From NCBI GenBank assembly GCA_963665045.2, contig CAXXJQ010000003.1:310001-374000 (forward strand): DNA of 64,000 bases, given 5' to 3'. The position numbers and the translations under genes were made by a program. Under the pieces are notes generated by a model. The model was not told the origin of the DNA. It was given only the letters and a program-made list of their open reading frames with translations, and did not search any database. Below, one piece after another: positions 1-7,971 of the stretch (within the stretch, counting starts at the first letter, position 1; each line of letters begins with the position of its first letter). This DNA is from JAFGRU01 sp016934985. Its GTDB lineage: Bacteria; Desulfobacterota; Desulfuromonadia; Desulfuromonadales; JAAYDE01.

Positions 1-1309
1 AGGTGGTCGAAAGGGGCAGTTTCATACTTGTTGCCCATGAAATCAAGGCGCTGGCCAGCATCAGGTTGACACTGGCGCGCACCAGATCGAACTCGGGAAC
101 GGTGCCGTCATAGCCGAGGGGCGGTTGGAAGCCGCTGGTGTTCATCCGGCGGCGGCTCCATTGGCGAAGGTTTTTAGGAAAAACCCGGCTGCTGCTGTCG
201 ATGGCAGAGGACACCATGCGAACGATAACCCGCGACAGGGGGGTGGAGTCGAAGCGTTCCAGTCCTTCGTCCTGGCGGCCAAGGCTAAGTTCTGTTCTGG
301 TCACGGTGCGTGCCTTGCGCGACAGGCACAGCGTCGCCACCATAATGGCCCCGGCCGCCAGCAGGAATAAGGTGTTGGTGGGGACCTGTCTCTGGAGTGC
401 GACCATGGAGGTGAGTGTTGGATCCGGACCGGTATGGGCGAGCACAAAGGAGTGAAAACCGGCCAGTGGAACGCCGATGAAATTGACCAGGTCATTGGCG
501 GCGAATGCCATGGCCAGGGCAAAGGTTCCGATCAGTACTATCGGCTTGAGGACATTGATCCGCGTCAGCATCCCCAGAAGCTGGAAAATTATGAAAAAAC
601 AGATAAAAGCAAAACCTATAATGGTCAAGGTATGAGTCTTGATCCATGCCGCCATTTCGGGTGTCAGGAATGAGGCGCCTTTGGAGCCTTTAACGAGAAT
701 GAAATAAAGGATCATCGACAGGGCCATCCCGCCCCAGAGGCCGCCGTAGCGCTTCAGTTTGGCTTCGTAGTCAAAGGTGAAAAGGAGCCGCGTGAGATAT
801 TGGATCACTGCGCCGCAGAAAAAGGCTATGACCACGGAGAGAAGAATCCCCGATACAATGGCCATGGCTTTGCTGGTATTGATATAATGAGCGAGATGAA
901 GGAGACTCTGACCGCTAGTGGATATTTTGAAAATTGAAACGGCTACTGCGGCACCGAGAAGCTCAAAGACGATGGATACGGTTGTCGAGGTGGGCAGGCC
1001 GAAGGTGTTGAAAAAGTCGAGCAGAAGTACGTTGGTAATCATGACGGCGAGGAAAATGGCAAGCAACTCGGGCATGACGAAAAAGCGCGGATGGAAGATC
1101 CCTTTGCGGGCTACTTCTATCATGCCGCTGGAAAAGGTCACGCCGGTAAGAATACCGATGCTGGCAATGATCATGATTGTTGCCCGGGGAGCGACTCGCG
1201 ATCCTATGGACGAGTTTAGGAAGTTGACGGCATCGTTGCTGACGCCCACTATCAGGTTCATGACGGCCATGGCGAAGAGGACACCAACGGCAAGAGCATA
1301 CCAATCCAT
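1..1309 (-). CDS. PiT-family inorganic phosphate permease (3' end cut by window)
   Basis: Membrane permease of the PiT family, which imports phosphate (usually as a metal-phosphate) by ion symport. Reading the minus strand from the ATG at 1309 gives an open frame of about 435 codons running off the window. It shows both duplicated PiT signatures, GVSNDAVNFLNSSIGSR near residue 22 and FAANDLVNFIGVPLAG in the second half, and many hydrophobic helices. The start is supported by AAAGGAG a few bases upstream. No DUF47/PhoU-like partner, which often accompanies pit genes, lies upstream; the next gene is an unrelated secreted protein. A Pho-box-like triple repeat stands about 130 bp upstream. The C-terminus is not visible, so the exact subfamily is open. 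Confidence 0.9.
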   Translation of the reverse strand, partial: MDWYALAVGVLFAMAVMNLIVGVSNDAVNFLNSSIGSRVAPRATIMIIASIGILTGVTFSSGMIEVARKGIFHPRFFVMPELLAIFLAVMITNVLLLDFFNTFGLPTSTTVSIVFELLGAAVAVSIFKISTSGQSLLHLAHYINTSKAMAIVSGILLSVVIAFFCGAVIQYLTRLLFTFDYEAKLKRYGGLWGGMALSMILYFILVKGSKGASFLTPEMAAWIKTHTLTIIGFAFICFFIIFQLLGMLTRINVLKPIVLIGTFALAMAFAANDLVNFIGVPLAGFHSFVLAHTGPDPTLTSMVALQRQVPTNTLFLLAAGAIMVATLCLSRKARTVTRTELSLGRQDEGLERFDSTPLSRVIVRMVSSAIDSSSRVFPKNLRQWSRRRMNTSGFQPPLGYDGTVPEFDLVRASVNLMLASALISWATSMKLPLSTT

Positions 1310-1435
1310 ATGGCTCCTTTGGTTGCGGGGGACTTTTAGGCTCCCGGCATTCTGGTTTTATTAATTGATTTTTTCGAAAATCCCTTTTCAGGAGGATGGT
1401 CTGAAATGGTCTTTCTGGTTTAGAGCCCTGCTCTT

Positions 1436-1464
1436 ATATTAGCAAAATGTTAGCGCAATGTTAG
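1436..1464 (-). promoter_or_regulatory. Pho-box-like operator: three 7-bp repeats phased 11 bp
   Basis: On the minus strand the repeats read CTAACAT, CTAACAT and CTAATAT, starting exactly 11 bp apart (plus-strand units at 1436, 1447 and 1458). The 7+4 architecture matches PhoB/PhoP boxes (CTGTCAT units in enterobacteria, TTAACA-type units in Bacillus). The position upstream of a phosphate transporter supports phosphate-starvation control. The function is inferred. Confidence 0.55.
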
Positions 1465-1525
1465 CATGTTTGATTTTTATTAGGGGAAAATTGATCAGGG
1501 GAAAATGGCGGCCCTGTTCTTCAGA

Positions 1526-1571
1526 ACAAAAGAAACCCGGAGGCTTTGATCAGCCTCCGGGCTTCTTTTGT
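1526..1571 (-). terminator. Rho-independent terminator hairpin
   Basis: A stem of about 20 bp (ACAAAAGAAACCCGGAGGCT against its complement, one mismatch) closes a 6-nt loop. Both sides carry A/T-rich flanks, so it can work in both directions. It lies downstream of the minus-strand gene ending at 1769. Confidence 0.8.
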
Positions 1572-1633
1572 TGTTTTTGAAAATTTTACCCTGATTAATT
1601 ATGAAAACTTTTACCGCACCCACCGATTGCACG

Positions 1634-1717
1634 CCATCTCAAGCCGTGCCCGCTCACTGTTCTTCAAGGTACTGGCCGTATGCCTCAAGAGCTTGTCACT
1701 GTACTTGGCTTGAGATG
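1634..1717. repeat. Long-spaced inverted repeat, unknown role
   Basis: CATCTCAAGCC at 1635-1645 is complementary to GGCTTGAGATG at 1707-1717, with about 61 bp between. It may be a small RNA or a decayed repeat element. Nothing else identifies it. Confidence 0.3.
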
Positions 1718-1768
1718 AAGTGTACGCGCCGGTGTTGTGACAAAGCCTCATGAATAAGCCGGGTTAGG

Positions 1769-2770
1769 TTATTCAATGGTCATCTTGTCGGACGTCATTT
1801 CGTCAGCGGCGAAGTTGTCGCCATTTACCGCTACCCGGATTTGTGTTTCGACGTTTTTAGGAACAAAAAGTTTGGCGCGGGAAGTGAGAGTCTCTTCGGG
1901 TGTCAGGGACACCGGCTCACTGAAGACTTCGGCATAGACCTGACCTTCTTCTTCGGCGGTAAATGAACAGATGACCTTCACATTTTCCGCCTTGGCCGAG
2001 CCTTGGTTTCGAACCGTCACGATAATTTCATATTCTTTCTGGGTATCCAGGGATCTGATTTCATTATAAGTGAATTCGAACGCGATGGCCGGTTGGGGAG
2101 CAAGGGAAAAGATCTCGTACTCCGAGCTGAAATATTGCGGGGGGATTTGACCGAGTTCCCATCCTTGAGCGGTTGTTTCGAGGTAGATGTATTCGATGCC
2201 GTTTTCATAATAAATGCTCCCCTCGCCTTCCTCGCAAACAACTCCCAGCCCCAAATGCCCTTCGATTCGGATGAAAACCACTTCATAATCGAGTTCCTTC
2301 AGAAGGGCCGCCGCCAGAATGGCTGCATCCTCGCAATCTCCCTTTTGCTCAATCATGGTTTCCAGGGGATACTGCGGATAGTTGTCGGCATTTGCGACAG
2401 TGTCCGATGCGACACCGGTAAGGCTTTGAGTGAACGCGGCAACGAAGTTGACCCGATCCACCTGGTTTAAATCCATCTGGTTCATCCATTGCTGAAACTG
2501 GTTCGCCAGCTTGGTGATATAGGGGTCATCAACCTGGTCCGTGGCATAGACGGCGTAGGTATCTCCCTGCGGATGAGGGCGGTTGCGGTAATATTCACAG
2601 TCTTCTTTGGCAAACTGAGATTTGAAGTTGAAAGTTTCCCCTTTGAATGACCATTGAAGGTGAACAGGCTGAAGAGATTGAGCGGTTGGTCCCTCTTCGG
2701 CAAAAGCCCAGCCTGCGAAAAACAGAAAAAAAGCCAGAGGGATAAATATGGACAGGCGAAACTTGCTCAT
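1769..2770 (-). CDS. Secreted transglutaminase-like protein
   Basis: A 333-residue exported protein. The chosen start is the ATG at 2770 (MSKFRLSIFIP...) because GGAGGAAATC precedes it; the ATG four codons upstream overlaps that ribosome binding site. A signal peptide of about 25 residues ends near AFAEE. The middle carries the transglutaminase/papain-like core motif KGDCEDAAILAAALL, with the likely catalytic Cys in GDC, and a later HLGLGV stretch that may hold the His. The last 100 residues look like a beta-sandwich of CARDB type (NQGSAKAENVKV). The family contains peptidases, cross-linking enzymes and inactive members, so the substrate cannot be named. It is followed by a strong terminator and appears monocistronic. 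Confidence 0.75.
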   Translation of the reverse strand: MSKFRLSIFIPLAFFLFFAGWAFAEEGPTAQSLQPVHLQWSFKGETFNFKSQFAKEDCEYYRNRPHPQGDTYAVYATDQVDDPYITKLANQFQQWMNQMDLNQVDRVNFVAAFTQSLTGVASDTVANADNYPQYPLETMIEQKGDCEDAAILAAALLKELDYEVVFIRIEGHLGLGVVCEEGEGSIYYENGIEYIYLETTAQGWELGQIPPQYFSSEYEIFSLAPQPAIAFEFTYNEIRSLDTQKEYEIIVTVRNQGSAKAENVKVICSFTAEEEGQVYAEVFSEPVSLTPEETLTSRAKLFVPKNVETQIRVAVNGDNFAADEMTSDKMTIE

Positions 2771-2787
2771 GATTTCCTCCAACGAAT

Positions 2788-2822
2788 GAATAGTGTTTTC
2801 TCGTTTGCGAAACTAACTATTC
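2788..2822. repeat. Small hairpin with GAATAGT/ACTATTC arms
   Basis: GAATAGT at 2788-2794 pairs with ACTATTC at 2816-2822, with an inner GTTT/AAAC pairing. The same outer arms bound the larger hairpins at 27808-27884 and 29031-29108, so this may be a short member of that family. It overlaps the upstream region of the transglutaminase-like gene. Confidence 0.4.
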
Positions 2823-2836
2823 CTGCAAATTTTCCT

Positions 2837-2885
2837 CCAGAATACAGAACCGGACATTAAAATAATGTCCGGTTCTGTATTCTGG
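2837..2885 (-). terminator. Perfect 23-bp hairpin terminator
   Basis: CCAGAATACAGAACCGGACA and its exact complement form a perfect 23-bp stem around a 3-nt loop, just downstream of the minus-strand DUF2059 gene. It lacks a long T-run, but its position and stability fit a terminator that also insulates the next gene. Confidence 0.65.
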
Positions 2886-2916
2886 ACGGTGGTTCAGGCC
2901 TGCAGGAGTAAAGAGA

Positions 2917-3510
2917 TTATGGCTTGCGGATTTTATCAATCTCGCCTTTCAACCAGCTGAGTTCCTTCTGAGCAACCCGGCTGCCTGCTTCTCGCAGCTG
3001 CTTGGAATATTGCTCATTTATCAATGTCATACTTTCCTTCATCATGGATGGCGCGGCGGAAACAAATTTGCGGCCGACCGGTGTCTCAAAAAAAGCTGTA
3101 ACCTCCTCAATCTCCTCGATCTTAAAATGCCTGGAATAGATTGGAATATAGATATTTTTCAGCAGGTCTTCAAAAGGCATCACTTTGCCGATTTCAGCCC
3201 GCAAGGTTTCGAGCATGCGTTTCATGCTTTGTTCGCTCAGCTGGATGATCTGATCTTTCTGTGATTGATTCATTTCTGCCGCGTTCTGCATGGCGTGTTT
3301 CATTCCTGCACCCATGCCTTGCTGGAATTGCCCGAGGAACATTCCCAGCATTTGGTCATACTGCGTTTGGGCTCCGGAGACTTTGAAAAACTTCTGATAG
3401 GCGTCCATCTCCCTGCTGGAGAGTTCAGCGCCGGCCTGCGAAGCAAAGAAAAAAAGAGTTAAGAAGGAGATGATACAGATAGGAACAGCGTTTTTTAAGT
3501 TGAATGTCAT
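2917..3510 (-). CDS. Secreted DUF2059-type protein
   Basis: A 197-residue protein with an N-terminal signal peptide (hydrophobic residues 8-27, cleavage near AGAELSS), so periplasmic. The C-terminal two thirds (PFEDLLKNIYIPIYSRHF, then EEIEEVTAFFETPVGRKF) match the helical DUF2059 family, whose function is unknown. The middle is Gln/Met-rich. AAAGGAG stands 9 nt before the ATG at 3510. It is flanked by its own hairpin terminator downstream and a gap of about 180 bp to epmA, so it is probably its own transcription unit. Confidence 0.75.
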   Translation of the reverse strand: MTFNLKNAVPICIISFLTLFFFASQAGAELSSREMDAYQKFFKVSGAQTQYDQMLGMFLGQFQQGMGAGMKHAMQNAAEMNQSQKDQIIQLSEQSMKRMLETLRAEIGKVMPFEDLLKNIYIPIYSRHFKIEEIEEVTAFFETPVGRKFVSAAPSMMKESMTLINEQYSKQLREAGSRVAQKELSWLKGEIDKIRKP

Positions 3511-3689
3511 TTAGGGCGCTCCTTTTAAGACCGGGTTGAATGAGGCCGTGAGAAAAAAGGGGTTTTTGTCAGCAGGTTTCAAAAACACAAAAAATTTGCC
3601 ACGATTGGATTCCCGAAAAATTTTTAAGGTTTTGGCAGCAAACACTGTTCCTGAAGACTATCTTCCCGGGACTTTTCCCACCGCTATGG

Positions 3690-4628
3690 TCACAACATTT
3701 CCGGGGTAAAGGCCACAACCTCGTCAATTTTTTCAGCATTTGTCAGAAGCATGATGAGACGGTCGAGGCCCAGGGCGATGCCTGCTGCCTGGGGCATGGC
3801 CGAAAGTTCAGCCAGGAATTTTTCCGGCAGGGGGCGGGGTGGCCGACCAGTGCGGCGGCGTGCTGTTTCTTCTCTCTCGAATCTTAGACGCTGTTCCGCG
3901 GCATCGTTCAACTCGGAAAAGCCGTTGGCCAGTTCCAGGCCACAGACATAGAGTTCGAAACGTTCGGCAACTTTCGCATTTCCAGGTTTTTCCCGGGCCA
4001 GGGCAGCCTTTTCGACCGGATAATCGTAAAGAAAAAGCGGCTTATCGATGCCCAGGTGGGGTTCGATTTCCAGGGCAATGATTTCGTCGAAACGATCCTT
4101 CTCCAAGGCGTCGTCCATGGAAATGGAGGCATAGCGGGAAAAGGCGTCAGATATGCTCAATCGCTCCCATGGGCGAGTCAGAATGACTTCTCTGCCTTGG
4201 TAAATTAGAACATTCCCCGGCACCAGGGCGCAGAGGAGCTCTTCGCAGTCAGTCATCTGTTTGCGGTAATCCGCACCTGCTTCGTACCATTCGAGAAGGG
4301 TGAATTCAGGCAGGTGCCTGCTGCCCAGTTCGTCTTGCCGCCAGCACGGGCAGATCTGAAAGAGCCGTTCGTAACCCGCCGCCAGCAGGCGTTTCATGCA
4401 GAGTTCCGGCGAGGTGTGAAGCTGCCAGTCGCCGCTCGGGATCGGATTGATATGAATTTCCGGGGCGTTCGTGGGAATTCTGTGTGGGGTGGATACTTCC
4501 AGAAAACTGCGCTCAACGAAAAAAACCCGGATGTTGGTCGTTATCCGGGCTCTTTCTGCAAGATTACTCTTTTTCAGGGCCAGTTTCCAGTTGCCGGCCG
4601 AAACCTCATTCTTTGACGCGGGTGACAT
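3690..4628 (-). CDS. epmA: EF-P lysine lysyltransferase (EpmA/GenX-type)
   Basis: Cytosolic class II lysyl-tRNA synthetase-like enzyme without the anticodon-binding domain, which attaches beta-lysine (or lysine) to EF-P. The 312 residues show motif 2 (FQICPCWRQDELGSRHLPEF), the glutamate-rich LLEWYEAG stretch and motif 3 (GIALGLDRLIML). Length fits EpmA and is far shorter than LysRS. The ATG at 4628 overlaps the 3' end of efp by 23 bp, so the pair is translationally coupled. The first ten or so residues are not conserved-looking, so a later start is possible. The beta-lysine-forming EpmB is not in this window. Confidence 0.9.
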   Translation of the reverse strand: MSPASKNEVSAGNWKLALKKSNLAERARITTNIRVFFVERSFLEVSTPHRIPTNAPEIHINPIPSGDWQLHTSPELCMKRLLAAGYERLFQICPCWRQDELGSRHLPEFTLLEWYEAGADYRKQMTDCEELLCALVPGNVLIYQGREVILTRPWERLSISDAFSRYASISMDDALEKDRFDEIIALEIEPHLGIDKPLFLYDYPVEKAALAREKPGNAKVAERFELYVCGLELANGFSELNDAAEQRLRFEREETARRRTGRPPRPLPEKFLAELSAMPQAAGIALGLDRLIMLLTNAEKIDEVVAFTPEML

Positions 4629-5169
4629 ATTCTCCGGTCCGGGTGTCGATCTGAATCAGGTCGCCTTGTTCAACAAAGGAGGGAACCTGAAGGGTGTAGC
4701 CGCCTTCCACTTCACCGGGCTTGTTGTTGCCCGCAGCTGTGTCGCCCTTGACCCAGGGGTCGGCCATGGTGACCCGCAGGTTGACAAAATTAGGGAGCGT
4801 AATTCCGATGCCCTGGCCGTTGAAAATGAGGATTTTCACTTCCATGTTATCGACCAGAAAATATTTGTCGTCACCGAGAGTCGCTTCAGTTAGAACGATC
4901 TGCTCATAATTTTTCTGGTCCATGAAAACGTAGCCGCTTTCGTCTTTATAGAGATACTGCATTTCGCGGTCTTCAAGGGAGGCCGGTTCAAAGGATTCAC
5001 CTGAGCGGTAGGTTCGGTCAAAAAGGGAACCTGTGATCATATTGCGCAGCTTGCATTTATAAAGAGCCTGGCCTTTGCCGGGTTTGACGAAGTCGAATTG
5101 GGCGATGACGTGGGGTTCCCCGTCGATCATAACCTTAAGACCCTTTTTCAGGTCGGAACATGTATACAT
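4606..5169 (-). CDS. efp: Translation elongation factor P
   Basis: EF-P binds between the P and E sites of stalled ribosomes and promotes peptide bonds at polyproline. The 187 residues have the three beta-barrel domains. The domain I loop FVKPGKGQALYK carries the lysine (PGKGQA) that EpmA modifies, and the C-terminus has the conserved GDLIQIDTRTGEYVTRVKE stretch. The substrate lysine next to an epmA gene makes the modification route coherent. A short gap downstream of an AGGAGAG-like site supports the ATG at 5169. It is first in the efp-epmA unit. Confidence 0.97.
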   Translation of the reverse strand: MYTCSDLKKGLKVMIDGEPHVIAQFDFVKPGKGQALYKCKLRNMITGSLFDRTYRSGESFEPASLEDREMQYLYKDESGYVFMDQKNYEQIVLTEATLGDDKYFLVDNMEVKILIFNGQGIGITLPNFVNLRVTMADPWVKGDTAAGNNKPGEVEGGYTLQVPSFVEQGDLIQIDTRTGEYVTRVKE

Positions 5170-5312
5170 TCTGGACTCTCCTTCTGTAGCAAAAATGTCT
5201 GGAAAACGCGCTATTTAACCACATTCGGGAAAGCTTTGCCAATGAAAAACTCATGGCTGGAAAAGGATTAACCCCGGAGGGCCTTCACAGGAAACTGCCA
5301 GGTGGGAAATTA

Positions 5313-5341
5313 CCGGGGGGCTCCATTGCGAGCCCCTCCGG
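5313..5341 (-). terminator. Probable terminator of the caspase-like gene
   Basis: CCGGGGGGCTC pairs with GAGCCCCTCCGG across a 6-nt loop (one mismatch), about 20 bp beyond the stop codon at 5361. The T-tract is weak. Confidence 0.5.
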
Positions 5342-5360
5342 CGGATCATGCAGGAAAATA

Positions 5361-7130
5361 TTATTTTCTCAGATATTTGAAGCTGGGGTCAGGCCGTCCC
5401 ACGTAGCAGGAGTAGCTGAAGCCGTACTTTTTGATGATGTTGTAGGTCTCGACAGCCTCGCTTTTGTTGTTGCCGAAATCGAACAACCAGCTGCTGCCAT
5501 CGACAATTTTCCAGCTGTTGTTGATCTTTTTGACTTGAATGTTGCCGGGGTTGAACTTGATGCAGTCTTCTTTGCCGGTGGCGCCTGCAGGGGCTTTCCC
5601 ATTGACCAGCAGATATTTAAAGGAGGGATCGGGGCGGCCGACGTAGCACGACTGGTTCATGCCGTAGTGCTTGATGATTTTGGAGGTCGTGACCGCTTCG
5701 CTTTTGTTGTTGCCAAAATCGAAGAGCCAGTGGCTGCCGTCGACCACCTTCCAGCGATTGTTCTTCTTGACCACCGAAACATTGGTCGGATTAAAAGAGA
5801 GGCAGTCTTCCTTCCCCGGTTTTTCAAAGAACAGGGTGGTGTCGCAAGCCCCGCTGACGCATGAGCCGATGACCGGATGTTCGTCGCGGCTGTCCTTGCT
5901 CTTGGCATAGTTGTGGGCCTCGGTCATGCTGACCTTGCCGTCGCCGTTGCTGTCGGCATTGACGTTTGCCCCGCCCGGCGTTTTGCCGTTGACCGCCGAG
6001 GTCCAATGGTAGACGTATTCGTCATACTGTCCTTCGGTGTCGCAGCCCCAGGAAACCTCGTCATGGCGGGCCGCCGTCATGACACAGACTTTTGGCTTTG
6101 TGCAGGGCCGGCTCTGGGTGTTGAGCAGATCATCCATCATGCCACCGCTGAAGCATTGCTCGAAAACATAGATGGCTTCGGCGCATTCGACCTTTTTGGC
6201 GAGGTTGGCGAATTCGTAGTCTTTGATGTTTTCTCCCCACAGGGTGAGGTTCGACTTGTGTGCACCGTCCTCGTCTCCGCCGTGGTTGGTGGCGTAAAAG
6301 AAAAATTTGCCGGAGGCGGAAATATTATTGGCGACGGTATTGAAAACCGTAGTCAGGTTGGCTTTGGTGGCGGCGTAATCGATATCGTCGCTGCCGTTGC
6401 CGTCGAAATCTCCGTTGGGACTGTGGGTGCCGTTGGCGTAAAGGACGATGATCTCCGTATCCGTATAGCCGTATTTCTGTTTCAGGGTTTTGAAGATGAA
6501 CTGGAGATCATTCCAGTAGCGCGCATAGTTTGAGCCGCTGTTCCAGCCCCCACAAATAAGCACGGCGTATTTTTCCCGCTTGGGCAGTTTGAAGGGCCTG
6601 ATTTTCATCTTGGCCAGGGTCAGTTTGGTGCTGGCTTTCATGAGCTGCATTTCGGTGGTGGCTTTTTTATTGAGGGGTTTGAGTTCCAAAGCTTCCACGG
6701 GAGGACTCATGGCGGGGATGCGTTTGACCTCGCCGCTGGCCTTGTCGACCAGAATATAGCTGGCCTTGTGCTCCCAGTTGGCGCCGGGTTGTTCGTCAAC
6801 AAAAAAGAACCAGGATGGTTTGGATACGACGACATGGTTGGGATTTTGCCAGCTGGCGATCTTGGTTCCGACCTGTTTCAGTGTTGGGTTGGCATAGAGG
6901 GCGCGCTTGCCGATTTTGCCCTTGTAGATTTTTGTAATCATGGTTTTTTTTGCCGCATCCAGAGATAACTGTGCCGTTACCTGGACTCTGGGTTGAACCT
7001 GTGGAATCACCTTAACCGGGCCCACCTGCGCGGCCATGCCGATTCCCGGAGCTGCAAACATCAGGACGAAAAATGCCCCGAAAGCTAGGGTGAGTGTTGT
7101 TTTCCACCTTCCTTGGCTTTTTTGTTTCAT
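5361..7130 (-). CDS. Secreted caspase/legumain-fold (C13-like) peptidase with EF-hand and duplicated C-terminal repeats
   Basis: A predicted 589-residue exported cysteine peptidase. AGGAGG lies 5 nt before the ATG at 7130, which is followed by a signal peptide (to about AAQVG, residue 35). Residues 90-145 form a domain with WFFFVDEQPGANWEH, also found in the small protein at 7203-7643. Residues 186-435 are the caspase-like core: KYAVLICGG, the His dyad motif FFFYATNHGGDEDG (His283) and YVFEQCFSGGMMDD (Cys326). A canonical EF-hand loop, DSNGDGKVSMTE (393-404), and a second Asp-rich loop (241-249) suggest Ca2+ dependence. Two near-identical repeats follow at about 439-507 and 519-587 (period 80), each with WKxVDGSxWLFDFGNNKSEA and SCYVGRPDPSFKYL. 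I do not recognise this repeat. The target is unknown. Confidence 0.8.
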   Translation of the reverse strand: MKQKSQGRWKTTLTLAFGAFFVLMFAAPGIGMAAQVGPVKVIPQVQPRVQVTAQLSLDAAKKTMITKIYKGKIGKRALYANPTLKQVGTKIASWQNPNHVVVSKPSWFFFVDEQPGANWEHKASYILVDKASGEVKRIPAMSPPVEALELKPLNKKATTEMQLMKASTKLTLAKMKIRPFKLPKREKYAVLICGGWNSGSNYARYWNDLQFIFKTLKQKYGYTDTEIIVLYANGTHSPNGDFDGNGSDDIDYAATKANLTTVFNTVANNISASGKFFFYATNHGGDEDGAHKSNLTLWGENIKDYEFANLAKKVECAEAIYVFEQCFSGGMMDDLLNTQSRPCTKPKVCVMTAARHDEVSWGCDTEGQYDEYVYHWTSAVNGKTPGGANVNADSNGDGKVSMTEAHNYAKSKDSRDEHPVIGSCVSGACDTTLFFEKPGKEDCLSFNPTNVSVVKKNNRWKVVDGSHWLFDFGNNKSEAVTTSKIIKHYGMNQSCYVGRPDPSFKYLLVNGKAPAGATGKEDCIKFNPGNIQVKKINNSWKIVDGSSWLFDFGNNKSEAVETYNIIKKYGFSYSCYVGRPDPSFKYLRK

Positions 7131-7153
7131 TTTGTCCTCCTTTTGTAACAATC

Positions 7154-7183
7154 TAAAAAAAACCGGCCCCACGGTAGGCCGGT
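7154..7183 (-). terminator. Intrinsic terminator/attenuator between the small exported gene and the peptidase
   Basis: On the minus strand ACCGGCC-loop-GGCCGGT is followed directly by eight T residues, a textbook intrinsic terminator. It lies in the 72-bp gap between the gene ending at 7203 and the peptidase start at 7130. Only about 24 bp remain for a promoter, so peptidase expression probably depends on read-through or a promoter inside the upstream gene. Confidence 0.8.
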
Positions 7184-7202
7184 CAGTGGAAAAACTGTTA
7201 TG

Positions 7203-7643
7203 TCAGGGGCGTTTTTGGGAAGAGTAAATCTTTTTCATGTCCGACCAATTGTCGGGTGGGGTTTTGGCGGGAACAATGGCGAAGCGACCGCTTTCAACAC
7301 TGACGAAAAAATAGCGGCAGGCGTGCTGCCAGTTGGCTTCGGGTTGGTCATCGACAAACAGGAACCAGGCCAGATTGTAGCCGGATGGAACATTAATTTT
7401 TTTCCCCCAACTGGGAATGGAAGAGCCTCCTGCCAGAGGTTGCTCGGAAATATAAACCTCGTAGTTCCGGAAAGAGCCGGCATCGATGCGGTATTTTACC
7501 CTGGCAAAGGCTTCCTCGGCAGTGGCGGCCTTTGCGGTGTCGCTGGCGTGGGTGCAGGAAGCAGCCGTGAGCCAGAAGGTTAAAAGTACTGCGGACAGGG
7601 AGAGAATGATGAGGCCCGGAAAATGTTTGAGGGAAATTTTCAT
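7203..7643 (-). CDS. Small exported protein resembling the N-terminal region of the adjacent peptidase
   Basis: A 146-residue protein with an N-terminal hydrophobic export signal (residues 10-28). A cysteine follows (TAASC, Cys30), so it may be a lipoprotein, although the lipobox is not ideal. Residues 76-131 align with residues 91-145 of the peptidase encoded just downstream. Shared positions include SW, WFLFVDDQPEANWQH against WFFFVDEQPGANWEH, and VPAKTPP against IPAMSPP. There is no catalytic core. A stand-alone copy of a protease's N-region beside the protease suggests an inhibitor, chaperone or targeting partner, but this is inference. It is transcribed before the peptidase and separated from it by a terminator. 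Confidence 0.65.
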   Translation of the reverse strand: MKISLKHFPGLIILSLSAVLLTFWLTAASCTHASDTAKAATAEEAFARVKYRIDAGSFRNYEVYISEQPLAGGSSIPSWGKKINVPSGYNLAWFLFVDDQPEANWQHACRYFFVSVESGRFAIVPAKTPPDNWSDMKKIYSSQKRP

Positions 7644-7971
7644 GATGTCCTACCCTTGGTTCAGGCAAGGGGATTGGTTACGATACACCTTGCTCGTTAA
7701 GGGTTTCGCAACACCCACGCCAGGAGTCACATGAACCCATCAAGGGGTGTCACGAAGCCCTAAATCAGAATAGACTTCAGCGATTCAACCTTTTTTGATC
7801 CGAGACCATAAGCTACAATTTTAATTTGGGAAAATTATTTTTCAATATTAAAATTAAAATTTCTGAAAAAATTTTAATTGTGGATGAAGGCTTTATTGCA
7901 CTCCATTGCGGAGCCTGCATAAAGGCATCCCCGTGAACTGCCGCCCCCATGGCAAAAATTCAATAGCTGCT
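7644..7971. other. 328-bp AT-rich intergenic region
   Basis: It lies upstream of the small exported gene and downstream of the AI-2E-type permease, both on the minus strand. It includes a very AT-rich block (about 7810-7880) likely to contain the promoter for 7643. I saw no gene, and no convincing terminator for the permease. Confidence 0.5.

Larger units (their letters stand above)
1310..1768. other. 459-bp intergenic region upstream of pit
   Basis: No coding frame is convincing here. It holds, from low to high coordinate, the pit leader, an 11-bp-phased triple repeat (1436-1464), a strong terminator hairpin (1526-1571) that ends the next minus-strand gene, and a long-spaced inverted repeat (1634-1645 with 1707-1717, GGCTTGAGATG type) of unknown role. 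Confidence 0.6.

Noticed and set aside
1769..2770. Classical secreted protease annotation for the transglutaminase-like protein
   Set aside because: Only the GDCEDA core is clear; the His and Asp of the triad cannot be confirmed, so no specific reaction is claimed.
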